Shown one piece after another: positions 24,363 through 36,974 of a DNA stretch of 64,000 bases. Numbering within the stretch: the stretch's first letter is position 1; each line of letters starts with the position of its first letter. A program made the translations under genes and the position numbers. This DNA is from Glycine soja (Eukaryota > Streptophyta > Magnoliopsida > Fabales > Fabaceae): contig NC_041004.1 in the NCBI RefSeq assembly GCF_004193775.1, positions 35,054,411-35,118,410 of the forward strand, in the 5' to 3' direction. The notes under the pieces were generated by a model. It made no database searches. It was not told the origin of the DNA and was given only the letters and a program-made list of their open reading frames with translations.

Positions 24363-27300
24363 CACTACTAGAAAATAGGGTTTTAACATCAGTTATTAAC
24401 TGATGTTGAAATTACTAACGTTGAAAATAATATCATTAACATCGATTTTGGAAAAACCGATGTTAACATAAAATGACAACATCGATTTTTTAAATAACCG
24501 ATGTTATATAGTAAGAATTATAAAAAAAAGTCATATATATTCATATCAACATCAGTTTTTATCAAAATCGATGTTAACTTATACATACAACATCGATTTT
24601 TGGTAGTCCCAATGCACACTAGGGAACTTGACAAGTTTTTAAGTTTCACTTATCCTACTAGTATTTCCCTCAGTCGGTTTATTAGTATTATTGTAGAAAA
24701 ATACATTCATGTTTGCCTTTGAATTTCATAAACCTTATCCAAATTAGAATTGAAAGAGTTTGCTAGTGCTAACTGGACCATAGATGTGCTTTGAGGATTC
24801 ACCCTCAACAACAATGTTCAATGGGGCAGTGGACCTAATTCATTTAAGATTTAATTTGATAGAAAAAAATTGAGATGGGGTAGAAGAAGAAAGGGCTAAT
24901 ATAATGAAAAGGTCTATTGATGACGCTACCTGAGAGGATGAGTTCATTCTTCGAAATTTGTTCCCCGTTTTTTTGCCTGGAGGACAAGGCAGTTCAAGAG
25001 AAGGGAGTGATAAGGCCCATGAATCTGAAGGAGAGTTATTAGATCATAATGATAGGAGGTCCAAAGTTTGGAGGGTTTACCAAAGGAGAAAGAAAGGGCA
25101 TCAAGGGGATAATCAGGAAACATTAGGTTGAGCTGAGCTGAGCTGGCAGGGTTTTACACAGTTTGTTATGCTAAAACTTAGGGGCATTGTTAGGTGGGTT
25201 TTAGGGTGAGAGGTCCATGAGTGGTGTGTTTCTTTCGAAATGCTCTAGTGAGGAAGGGACCAGAGCTTTATCTTTATAGTCTATAAGAGCCTTTTTTCTG
25301 GTTTAAATTTATTTCACTGAAGCTAAATATAATACTGGAGCGTTTTCTTTCAATTCTTGCAAGTTTATCCTACTATTTTTCTTTTGAAGCTAAAATTTGT
25401 GTCTCACTCACTGGGTGATTGGAATTAAAGATGTAACAGTGAAACACCATCGCAAAGAGGTAGAACTACTTTGTCTATCTATAATTATTATTCTTTTAAC
25501 ATAGTACTAGTGTTTAAAAAATTGAATCAAACTAGTAGTGACCTTGAACCAGAGCTGGTTTGGAGTTTTCAAATAGATCATATGATAGATAATAATAACA
25601 TAGCATGCCACCAAGCAGAATGTATTATAATAGTGAAAGTATAGCTTTCCTGAATAGATCACATGCCAGTTGCGACCAATGGAATTCATTTCACCATTGT
25701 TCAACCATCATGCCACCAGCAGCGTGACCTTATATGTGTACCCAACTATTTGGAAAGCTTGAAGGAGCTACTTAAAACCCTAAAATTGGTCATTGGTGGA
25801 AAATGAGTTTAAGTGAGGTAACTTTGTACTTAGTAGGGACTTCCTTAGCTTATGCAAGGGAAAAAAAGTATTCTTATATGCAGTGGACCTAAAGTTGGCC
25901 AAATAATGAATTGTCTTGTATAAAAGGCATATGAGATTTCAGATCCTAATTGTCACCCATCCCAACCTAAGGAGAAACAAGTTAGCTTATTAATTAAGTG
26001 AGAGTAATTATGTTACTTGAGCTCTTATCATCATACAACTACAAGTGTGCTTCAAATTCAATCATAGAGAGAGATTATGATAAGCTTTACTCATGTACAG
26101 TACACCAATTGAGATATTTCACTGGAGTTCATTTAGGAAACCAGAGACCAACCTTCGAATGAAGAGTTGCTAAGTCCTGCGCAAATACAGATAACCAAAT
26201 TAGAGTAAGCATATGTTTGATTTGATGCTAGATCAAGAGAAACCAGCAATAATCTTCAATTGGAACTAGAATTGCTTTGAGTACAGAGATAAATAATTCA
26301 CAAATTTATTAGTGATAAGCAAGCATGGGCTTAATAAATGTTTCAAGGCTATTGTGCTTAGGTTATTATTTTCTTTAATTAAAAACATGAGCAAGGATAC
26401 TCCAGCTAGTTGGTTTGCACTTTGCAGTGAATATGCTGCTTCATGGTCAATGCTATCCGACTATCTCACAAATGCACATTCCCAAACAAAAGGGTGACAC
26501 AAGTAATTAATTAACAATATTTCATTTTCCATCATATTACTTAAGCAAAAGATTAGTGTTTAATTAAGGGAAGTTATAGCCCCACACCACCCGAAGACCT
26601 TTGAAAATACCCATTAGTTTAGCTTGAACTACCCCATCTCCATGAATATGACCAACAAATCCACGAGGCCAATAACCCAAAGAATCACGTATAAGACAAC
26701 CAAATCAATCTCTTTTAAGATCACCACAAACACTCTCATCCACGTTTATAGCCACTGAACCCTGAATAGGAGGTCTCCATCAAACTAAATGCTAAGAATG
26801 AGAGTGAAATGCCTCTAAAGAAAAGGCTTTTTAAATGGTTATGACCAACAAATCCACAAGGCCAATATCACCAGCAACATCAGATTTACTTTGCAGCAAT
26901 TTTACATAATATAAGTTCTCAATCAATTATGAGAATTAGGAAGTTGAAAGCTCAACTTAAGGAGATAAAAAACTTGTTTCAAAGCTAGACATAATAGCAA
27001 GCAATGAATCACATCTTCTTGGTGCAGTAAGCATCTCGGATAGGTATATGAAGAAATATTATTTCTATAGTTCAACTCAGAACGGACAGGTAAAATCACA
27101 ACAAAATCTTACCCTCTGATTGTGAGTACAAAGAAGAGCAAAGAGTGCCTAGAAAACAAAGCCGATACACCCTATGAGAAAGATGCTTTGGTACCAATGG
27201 AATGGCTGCAAGGAAAGCAACAAACTTCATTCAAACCCCCAAACCAAACCCTTAAGCAATGCATTTTTAAAGAGCATATATGACCAGAGATGAATTTTTT

Positions 27301-27778
27301 CGAAGCAACACAACTTACTAGGACTTCGTTCAACACAACTTACTAGGACACGGTGGTGAGCATGATGACGGACACAACCAGAGCGCGACGGTGGACACAG
27401 GGTTAGAGATGATGGTAGTGACGATATTGAGGAGGTCAGAGTCGTGACAAGGGTGGGTTTGTGAGACTGAGTGCGAGCAGAAAAAGGGTTTTGGATTTTT
27501 AATTTAAGTAAAAACACAACGTCAATTTAAAAAAAAAAATTTGATGTTAACGAGGTCATGTTAACATCGGTTTTTTGGAAACTAATGTTAACTAATAATG
27601 TTAACATCGGTTTTTCAAAAAATTGATGTTAACATGACCTCGTTAACATCAATTTTGACAAAATCGATGTTAATAAACTCATCTTATTTATAAGAATGTC
27701 ACCACATTTTTGTTAACGTCGATTTTGTCCAAAACCAATGTTAACCTATCGATGTTAAATCTATAATTTCTAGTAGTG
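24363..27778. mobile_element. CACTA (En/Spm-type) DNA transposon 1, non-autonomous
   Basis: The ends are CACTACTAGAAAA on the left and TTTCTAGTAGTG on the right, an inverted pair, flanked by the 3-bp duplication ATA (24,360-24,362 and 27,779-27,781). Both are diagnostic of CACTA elements. Subterminal regions (about 24,380-24,610 and 27,510-27,760) are packed with alternating copies of ACATCGATTTT/ACATCGGTTTT and their complements. They form hairpins such as 24,436-24,466 and a larger inverted repeat at about 27,538-27,655. The 3.4 kb body has no transposase frame, so it would need a helper. Inside is a LINE RNase H remnant at about 26,575-26,755. Confidence 0.92.
26575..26755 (-). pseudogene. 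RNase H-like fragment of a non-LTR retrotransposon
   Basis: On the minus strand about 60 codons read like the plant LINE RNase H domain (RVT_3): a VAINVDES start, then CLIRDSLGYWPRGFVGH, then an LMGIFKGLRVVW helix. One in-frame TGA interrupts it, and the usual acidic residue of the AELMA motif is changed to Lys. It lies inside the CACTA element, so it was either captured by it or inserted into it. Confidence 0.7.
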
Positions 27779-27781
27779 ATA

Positions 27782-30198
27782 TCTCCTATGATAAAAAAAT
27801 ATTTCCTAGACAATAATCCTTTTTTATCATATGTTTAATATAAATTGTTAATAATAAATGTTTAATGATGAGAGATGTGAAAGGATAGAGTTTGAAGAAT
27901 TAATGTTGGTGTAAGATGAAAGAGAAGAGAGGAGAGAAAATTGATTTTATTTCAAATGAAACAATAAATTATTATAATATCCAACTAAACATCCTTAGAC
28001 AAAGGAGCTCAATCTCACTGATTTTTTTTTTCAAATATTTAGATGTAATGTGCTAAATGCACTAAAAAAAAATGTATCAATAAAGTGTGAAATAATGAAT
28101 AGATAACTCTGTCACTTAAACACATAATCATGAGTTTGATCTCAAGTTTGTCTAACGAACCCCAAATTAAAAAAATGGGATTAAACAACCTTATCTTTAA
28201 TAAACAATAGAATTTAGACATTTTTTTATTAAGATCTATCCATTGATGTTATGACTATCATATCTAATGCATAATCTTTAATTTCTCTTTCATATCATTT
28301 TTCTATAAAATTAAAAGTTTATAATTATTAATTAAAATTATACTAAAATACATAAAGATATGTAATAAAATTATAAAATATTAAAATCTGAATAATTATT
28401 TTTTTAGTTAATTATAAAAATTTATATCCTTTATCCACTTTAGGTACATATATATTTGTTATAAAATAAAATTCAGGTAAATAGTTTTCATTTATTTTAG
28501 CTTTAGAAAAATTAATTTTATTTTTTTAATTGATTGAAATAGGTAAAAATAAATTTTAGGTAAATAGTTTTCATTTTACATTTAACTTTACAATCCTATT
28601 GTTGTTGTTATGTATTCACAAAAAAAATAAAATGTATCCACGTATATCTGTAACATATCTTAACATTAACATGGAAGACAAGATGATAAAAAATTATTAT
28701 TACTTGTTAAACAACTTTCGAAATTAATTTATAGTCCCAGACAAATTACACTTCATATTTTTGAACTACAAACAATAGCCTAATGTAAGTCTAGGTGACA
28801 AGAAATTAAATGATATATAACATAATAACTGTAATTTTAATTTTTATAATTTATTACATATATGTATGTATTTCAGTATAATTTTAATTATTAAATTTTA
28901 ATTAATAATTATAAAATTTTAATTTTATACATAAATGATATGAAACAAAAATTAAAAATGATGTATTAAATGTGACCGTCATTAACATTAATAATAAAAT
29001 TTATAATAAGATATTTGTCTAAATTTTATTCGTCAAATAAAAATGGAATTGTTTAATCTCATTGGAATTAGGTACACAAACCCTATTAATCCCCTAAATA
29101 ATACTATTGTTAGTATATTGAATTTTTTACTTTTTGAAAAGGAAAGATTAAGAAATATAAAGTTAACGTAATTAATGTGTTATTAAATATGTATACATGC
29201 ATATAATGCAATTAATTGTAATTGTCAATTTAATGAAACTTCTTAGAAATGCATTATCTCATAATTAATTGTAATAGTTGATTGCAATTAATTGTAATAA
29301 AATCAAACAAAGAAACTAAAGCCTAATTAATACGATGGTTCATATCTTTTAGCTAATCTTTATAAAAATTAATATGATCTTACTATACATAATATTTTTG
29401 AATTTTTTAGAATAATTTTTTTGCATAATCAATATATATATTCTAATTTAATTTTTATATAATTATGCATTCGCATAAAAAAAAAATTTATCAACAGTAA
29501 ATTTGTATATGCAATTATTTCAAGACGAAAGAGTTGTGCATTCAGACATTAACATGATCTGGTCCGGATAAAATTATAGTAAATTAGTCATTGACCCTCA
29601 AGATAAATTCCTTATTCCATCCTTAATTAAATACATTTTACTATTTTATTATTAAATGCATTCAAAGAATTTAAAAGGAAATGTTTGATTCATATATAAT
29701 ACATATAGAGTTTGAATTTTAATTTTTTTTTTGGCAAACAGAAAACTATGGTTTCTCATAAATAAATAAATAAAAATCACAAATACAATTGAGAACATAA
29801 TTGAAGAACTGGCCGAGAGCATGAAATCTTGAAGCTCTGGCAATTCTGGAGCTGCCAATGTTGTTGAAGAATGCAGCAGCGTCCTAGTTGTGAATTTTGC
29901 AGGATATTGAAGGCTAGCTCGTGGAAGCTTTCAGCTGAGTTCATATGCCTTTCAATAATGTTCCATAATTCGGCCTTCTCTGTCATTTGAACAGTGAGCA
30001 CAAACACAAACATTGGGGCAGTGAATACCTTTTTGGCATGAAATGCTTAATCTTAGGTGGGACATGTAATTTCCAGATGTGGATCCAATTTTCAGGTACC
30101 TTTAATTAAGTGGTCCGTTTGGAGGATGTCTTCCATGATGATATGGTATACGCTTTTGACAATATAGGAGTCGTCCTTGTTGCAATTCCAGACAAGTG
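27782..30198. other. AT-rich spacer between CACTA 1 and the solo LTR
   Basis: This is very AT-rich sequence with short frames only. A 78-codon minus-strand frame at 29,777-30,013 sits in slightly less AT-rich DNA but resembles no family I know. Confidence 0.45.
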
Positions 30199-30203
30199 TA
30201 TCA

Positions 30204-30682
30204 TGTTGGAATTTTTAATAAACTTTATAAAATACTAAATGAACACCAAAAAATATTACGTCAGATTATCAAGGGTTTTAAGGAATACTTGGATCCGTAG
30301 AGCTTGATCAACACGCAGTAGAATCTTACAGCGGTCACGAACAATTGGTTTAATGACCTTCCTCAACCAAATCACGTTCTTCCTTATAGGACCTTCGTTT
30401 TCTCTTCAGATGAGGGGAGGAGAAACTGTTTCTTGATTTGGTGTATTGGGGACCATAACCATGCCTTAGATTTTAACCTATTAGGGTTCTCATTATCCCC
30501 TAATGGGCCAAACTGGTTTCCATGCTCATTAAGCTCATATCAATTTTCTGTTGGCAGTCTAATGAGCTCATTGAATTAGATCACTTTATATTGAACTCAT
30601 CTAAATGTAAATAACTAATATAAATGTTATAATATAATATGTAGCTCATATTAATTAATTAGGAATTATAAAATTCCTAACA
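30204..30682. mobile_element. Solo LTR, 479 bp
   Basis: The segment starts TGTTGGAATTTTTA and ends AATTCCTAACA, an inverted terminal pair. It is flanked by the 5-bp duplication TATCA (30,199-30,203 and 30,683-30,687). TG...CA ends with these sequences are usual for Ty1/copia LTRs. No internal domain remains, so this is a recombination scar. Orientation is uncertain. Confidence 0.85.
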
Positions 30683-30687
30683 TATCA

Positions 30688-31126
30688 TCCTTGACTTGTG
30701 TATAGTAAGATTATAGGGGAAATAACAAAATGATTCATTCTTTTGTTAAACACACCAAGCTTGACATTTGTGGCAACATTCTATACTCATTATCTGGTGA
30801 AGCTGAAGCTATAGATATTGGTATGTCATTAAATTGGATTACACCAATGTGTTGCTTTCCCTCATTAGGGTTAAACAGTCTTACATTTCTGGAAATTATG
30901 TCAACATGAGATCCAACGGTGCAATATTAATATTGTGATCAAAGAAGATTGTGACACAAAGGCTACTGATTCAACCTATGTCTTCTTGTTAACCATAATG
31001 TGGAAGATACAGGCAAGATCATCGTGATTCTAGCCGATTTTCTAGTTGGTAAATATTGATTTTTATTGCTATCTAGTTTGAAATTCTCTAGGTAAATAAA
31101 TGGATTGAGGACTATATCCTATTTAC
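30688..31126. other. Spacer between solo LTR and CACTA 2
   Basis: This 0.44 kb stretch has no recognisable gene or repeat. Confidence 0.45.
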
Positions 31127-32344
31127 TTACACTACTATACAAAGCGCTTTTTACATCGGTTATTTTTTACATTCTACATCGATTACGCGACATCGTTGTA
31201 GCGTGTGTTGTAAAAAGTTGGTGGGACAACTACGACGGTTCATGGGGACCATCTTAGAATGTAGATATATTCTAAGACGGTCGCTGCTATGACCATCTTA
31301 GAATGTAGTACACTTTAAGACGTGTGCTTAGAGGGGATCGTCTTAGAACATAGTGCTTTCTACATCGGTCCAACAAAGAACCGCCTTAGAAAGTAGTCGC
31401 TTCAACGATTGTCTTAGAATGTACTACATTCTAAGGCTTTCTACATCGGTTCTAAGAAGAACCTCCTTAGAAAGATTTTTTTTTTAATTCTCATTTTTTT
31501 AATCTTATTTGCTTTTGTTGAGGCCAATTCATTAAGCCTTAAAACAAATCATTGCAATTCTGTATACAAAATAATCACTAAAACACATAAAAACAAAGCA
31601 TATTTTAACAAAATAAACCTCAGTCTCTTACACAGCTCTGTGCTATAAATTGTTGTTGTGATGTTTGTCAGGTCAATTGAACTGAAAATGGGAAAATAGA
31701 ATCAGAAAATCTATGATGAACCAGAATTAAAATGTTCAGAGAAAAATAACGAGAGAATTTAAGTAATGCTATCATTGGATGTATGGGTTCAGATGTTGAT
31801 AATGAAAAACTCTAACTCAAACAAGAGAAAATAACATTTTGTTAAGCCAATTGAAAGTTGTAGAATGTTTAAATTAAATAAAGACCAATTGCATCTCCCA
31901 TGTAGGGGATGTAAAAAAGATAAATATAATCCCCTCATTATAATTATGTGTGAGAATTGAATTGCAAATTGTATGCACTGTTAACTGTATTGTCAACTTG
32001 CTAAAGAGAGTTGTTATAGCCAACTGCCTTGAAAATATATGCTGAAGGTACTTGGACAACAAAAATACAAGCAATTGCTCATACTTGGAGAACTTTTACT
32101 CTAGATATGTATGACAAGTATTAAGGTGGTCTGAACTCTAAACTAATGTCATTGACATAGAATATTAAAATTATGAGAAGCTGGAACAACATAAGATTAA
32201 GCAATCCAAAGTACAAGATATGGTAAGTTACTGCAATGGGAAAGAGAGCAATATATGACTTACCTCCTGCCTGGTCAGGCTCCTCTCACTTCTGGCCTTT
32301 ATGAGGGGTTCTAGCAACTCTCTCCCAAGCTTTAGGCAGTCCTT

Positions 32345-32530
32345 GGTTGGAGTTGCCACACTCATCACATGTAATAGATATCTACAAGAAAACCACCATA
32401 GGTAAGTGAAGAAAAATGAAGAAATTAAAAAAAAAAGTCATGTAACATAAAGAATATCAAAAAACTGTTTCTTTTTTCCATATTTTTGTTGGAGTTGCCA
32501 CATTCATCACATGTAATAGATATCTACAAG
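32345..32530 (+). repeat. Direct repeat of about 43 bp inside CACTA 2
   Basis: A unit beginning TTGGAGTTGCCACA and ending GATATCTACAAG occurs at about 32,346-32,388 and again at about 32,488-32,530, with one mismatch by eye. Confidence 0.75.
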
Positions 32531-33032
32531 TAAATATGTTTTACAAGGGTGAAAATACAATGTTTATTGTACAAATAGATAAAATGATCAAACATATTCA
32601 TTTTCGAGTTCTTAAAAGAACAATGTTCCAATGTTGGACATCAACGTAATACAGTTTACAACCATAATCATAACCATCAAAATACAAAGCAAAACATGAC
32701 AGCGGCAGCATGCAAATACCAATGGCTACCAGAATGAACTGCACCATGGCAAAAAACAATGGCTAATAGAATAATACAACTGATAGGCAACAACTATGAA
32801 GTAGCTCTCTCAGTAGTTTGCCCCTCATATTATGCAGCCAATAATCTTCTTTTTTGGGTGAAATTGCATTTCAAGCAACAGTGGCACATAGCAGCATCAA
32901 AGAAATCAAGAAATGTATGTCTCTACACTGCTAAAAAATTATGGAATGTTTCCCCAATCATTTACTTTGATAGCCATGTGGAAAATATCAACAAAGGAAG
33001 CATTAAAAGTAATCCATAGCACACCAAAATAT

Positions 33033-33148
33033 CGATGCTTTCAAAAGTATTTGCATTGCTGAGAATAACGCTCCATAGTTGTCTAACACTATACTGGGGA
33101 TATTTCTACATAACGATGCTTTCAAAAGTATTTGCATTGCTGAGAATA
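33033..33148 (+). repeat. 35-bp perfect direct repeat inside CACTA 2
   Basis: Identical 35-bp units lie at 33,033-33,067 and 33,114-33,148, starting CGATGCTTTCAAAAG. The start-to-start spacing is 81 bp. Confidence 0.8.
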
Positions 33149-35404
33149 TCATTCCTATCATGTTGTACACCAAATTTAATTTCCTTGATTGAATTTGTAT
33201 ATATGCTATAAAATTGATAATTAGTTATGACTTTTATTTCATGAATTTGGATAGTCAAAATTTGGATTGGATTGGATTGAATTTCTATTTTGAAACAAAA
33301 CCAGTTATATGTTATTATAAGGTAGTGTTTGGTCGGGATCAAACATATTCTGTTCAATTTAATTAATGGAACCCTAACCTAGGGATCCAATTAAAAATAA
33401 TTTAAAAGTTCAAGGACCCTATTACAAACTTTTGAAGGTATAGAGACCAATTTAAAAATTCTCAAATAGTTCAAGAACTAGCAGACTAATTTTAACCTTA
33501 GGAAACTAGATTCCTTAACACAAACAATAAATTTACCAAAAAAAAAAGAGTAAAAGATTTAAAATATGTCCATAATTTTATTACCTCCTCTAAATGGCGT
33601 TGGTATATAGATCCATTCTGTAATATGTGGTTGACATCAACAAATTTGGATTATATGAATTGAAAAGGCTGCAAAACAAACACCCAAAAAAACTGAGTAA
33701 ACAAATTTAGCCTTCATTGACATGCTATAGAACTCATTCCAGCTGCTCTTAAGTCTGGATTTACGAACTTGCTAACCAAATAAGAGAGGACAATGATTTT
33801 GAGCATTTACAAATGATAGAAACATGAAAGTTGTTTTTACCAAAAATGGGTCAATTAAGTTTTAATCACCAATTGGATTTTAAAGAGGACTGTTTTAAAC
33901 AAAGATTAAGAAATAGAACAAGCCTACTCTATAGACACTTGATAGCAAGGATAAAATCCTTAACGTGAAAAGGCTTATAAAAATAATTTCTTATTATCAC
34001 ATATAAGCAATTATAAATTCTAGGTGGAAATTGAAACAGACTGGCTTGGCATAAGCTATACATTTTAATAATTAATTAACACTAAGTGCTAAGAGTATTG
34101 ATTTAATCCAGGAAGATAAAACCTATGGAAGGAGGAGAAAAGTAACAAAAAAAAAAGCAGACTATTCAAATTCATATTCTTTCTAGTTCAAGATATGATG
34201 TTTAATTGGAAGGGGAGGAAAATATGTTATACAATTAGTTATGCAGGTATACGTTAGCATGAGGATGAAGCTAAAACCACAACCCTCAATATAGGAAAGT
34301 TGTAAATCTCCTTTCATCAAAATTATGTAATTGCCACAAAAAAGCTCATGACAGAAAGCAAAGTAACCATCATTTATATAAAAGGAAAATTGACTGAATT
34401 TTAACAAAACTCATTATCCTCCTCTTTGTAAGCAAAAATCACCACCCCAACAAATAATTCTTTATTAATAAAAAATTATTTTTCATTTCATGTAATCAAT
34501 TTACAATTTATAGGTCACAAATAAAGAATATAAAAAAAATCATGTAACACAAATGGTAGGAAAAAAATGAGGAAAGACTAGAGGCTTTCTTTGACACAAG
34601 TTGCAAACTATGGAGTATAACCCAAAAGGTTATCTAAACCATATACAAATACAAACACATGTGCATAAGCAGATACATTTTAAAGGAACATCTAAATCAG
34701 TTTTCAAAGTTTACCTTTTTTTAAAGAGTAAATTTTATTAGAAGGAAAGAAGGAAATGGGAGGACAAGAATAAGCCACCCTATGTCATGAAAACTGATTC
34801 TAGCATGAATGAGATAAGGTCAGCTGCATCAACACCTCTATCCTGCATCAAATTGGATGATGAAGAGCACAAGAAAACAAATGGAAAAAATATTATTAAA
34901 AAAAAAGTTAGAGCTACCTCAAAATTAGAGATATATTCTTTGATGATGTACCAAAGTTGTGCATTTGTATCCATCAGCTGTAGTTTACAAGGAACAATCT
35001 TTATATTTAGGAGAATGCATTATACATTAAATACAATTAGCTTATAAATACTTTGACACATACCAAAAATTGGAAACCACTTTCAGGTAATTCTGGAGCT
35101 TCTTTGTCTCTGTATTGTCTACTATGTGTATTTATCACCAATATAGAGCCGTACAAAAGGCTGTATGGAGGGGGTCTAATCCAAAGGGATATTTGTCTGC
35201 TGAAAATTAAAATTAGGGGCATTAACAGTAATTTCCAGAATTACTAGGGAGCCTAGGAATTTCATAAAACCTAAAGGAGGTAAGAGACTAAGCATAATTC
35301 ATCAAATTAGCAAATATAAGCATTACAAAAACAATTAAATCCTTTTCTATTAAGTATGGAAAACAAGAGAAAATTGCATGTAATCCCAAATTAATAGAAC
35401 CTTA

Positions 35405-36005
35405 TTATGCATGCCTCCAAAATCTCCTTCTCCTCCGTCGCGAAGACCGACAACAACACCATTGAACTCACCTTCGCCACCTCCCCAATCCTCAGCCTCA
35501 CCACCGGAACACGCGTCGCAGCCTCCCCTTCACCCACCGTATCTCCCTCCTCACCCTTCCCCTCCAACTCCTCCAAAATCACATTTGTCGTCGCCTTTGT
35601 CTCCGCCATGCCCAACATCGAAGTCCTTTGTTCCGACGAGTTCCTATGCTCCCTACTCTACCAGTAATACATAAAAGAAAGACAATCTTCGGGGAGAGTG
35701 TAGTTGAAACTCTCCCTCCCCTTATTAGGGAAATCCTTCATTGCACGTGTGAGCTCCTACGCGACCTTCCCGTCGCACCGATTCTCGACGAGGAAGCGTG
35801 CAGCGGCAACGCGCTGCGAGGCGCTAAGGAGGCGGATCTCGTAGAGTAGCTCGGCGTCGCCGGTCTCAAAGGCGGCGAGGAGGTCAGGGTCAGCATTGGA
35901 CTGGTAGACGAGGGAGTTGTCATGGAATGTGAGGAGGGAGAAGAGAGGAGGCAGGACTCGGCCATGGTGAGGGAAGTGATAGACATGAGTGAGTGAGTGA
36001 GTCAA
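35405..36005 (-). pseudogene. GC-rich coding-like segment, probably captured host gene fragment
   Basis: About 600 bp of GC-rich, codon-like sequence sits in AT-rich transposon DNA near the right end of CACTA 2. The best minus-strand frame (36,005-35,757, 82 codons) includes ADPDLLAAFETGDAELLYEI and a leucine/alanine-rich helix, and ends in a stop. A second minus-strand frame (35,618-35,391) is Glu/Gly-rich. I do not recognise the family. CACTA elements often carry host exons, so capture is a reasonable inference; strand and function are unproven. Confidence 0.4.
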
Positions 36006-36258
36006 GGGTTTAAAACAAGCAGGTTGAAGACCAAGAGTCTGGATATCAATTAAGATAACGACGGTGTTTTAATAAAACCCGTCGTAATTTTTATCACCAA
36101 CACACATTCTAAGGCGGTTTTCAATAACCGTCTTAGAATGTATGTCGTACAAGCCTTTTTTATTAAGATAATTATAAAAATATCACCGATTCGTTGGCGA
36201 TTCTAAAAGAACCGTCATAGAATGACTGTCGTAAAAAGTCATATTTCTAGTAGTGTTA

Positions 36259-36905
36259 GTTTATAAATATTTCGAAATGTTTTGTCATTCAATAAAATAA
36301 TTTTGACTTGATTTACCTGATATACTAAGAATTATATTAATATATTAACAACAGGGGTTGGAATTTATGTCCAACACACTTATTGTGAGAGTGGGTAACA
36401 TTTGTGTGAATGTTCTTGATAAAAGATGTTTTTCTTTGATGGATAAGTGCCCTCCTTTCCTTAATCTTGCCTTGTTGTCAGATGCTTGTAGCATGCTCCA
36501 AGTTATATCTTCTTTGTCTCTTTCACTTGATGTTTTGGAATTACAATGGAAGAAGCGTACCAATTTATAAATAAAATGTCATTCCTTGTCCGAGTTTTTT
36601 TTCTTTTTTTCTTACAATGATCGTTCTAACTAGAACCTGGTGTATATTACTTCAAACCTCCCACCGCTGAACTAATGATACATCCTTGCACAAGTTTAAT
36701 ATGATTCCAGAGCACATGATCTTTATATTTATTTGGTAGATATGTTATGATTTTTTTAATTATTATGTTATGATTTGTTGTCTGCATGTACTTGAGTGTC
36801 TAGAATTTTAATTTAAGATTTAACAGTAATTTATACAATTAATTAAAGGAAACCTTCATATAGTAGAATTCAGTTTCAACCCTTCCCATAATTTGACTGC
36901 CAAAT

Positions 36906-36974
<69 letters not shown>

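Larger units (their letters stand above)
31130..36255. mobile_element. CACTA (En/Spm-type) DNA transposon 2, non-autonomous
   Basis: The left end CACTACTATACAAAG and right end ATTTCTAGTAGTG form short inverted termini, flanked by the 3-bp duplication TTA (31,127-31,129 and 36,256-36,258). The subterminal repeat differs from CACTA 1: variants of ACATTCTAAGACGGT in both orientations occur at about 31,190-31,470 and 36,090-36,230, including a clean hairpin at 36,104-36,141. The 5.1 kb body shows no transposase frame. It contains short direct repeats and a GC-rich segment at 35,405-36,005 that may be captured host sequence. It belongs to a different subfamily from CACTA 1, judging by the subterminal motif. 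Confidence 0.9.

Noticed and set aside
27227..27517. A 96-codon minus-strand frame near the right end of CACTA 1
   Set aside because: It is short and low in complexity, lies against subterminal repeats, and matches no family I know.
29777..30013. A 78-codon minus-strand frame with a gene-like look
   Set aside because: It has no recognisable domain, no neighbouring exons with good borders, and sits between transposons.
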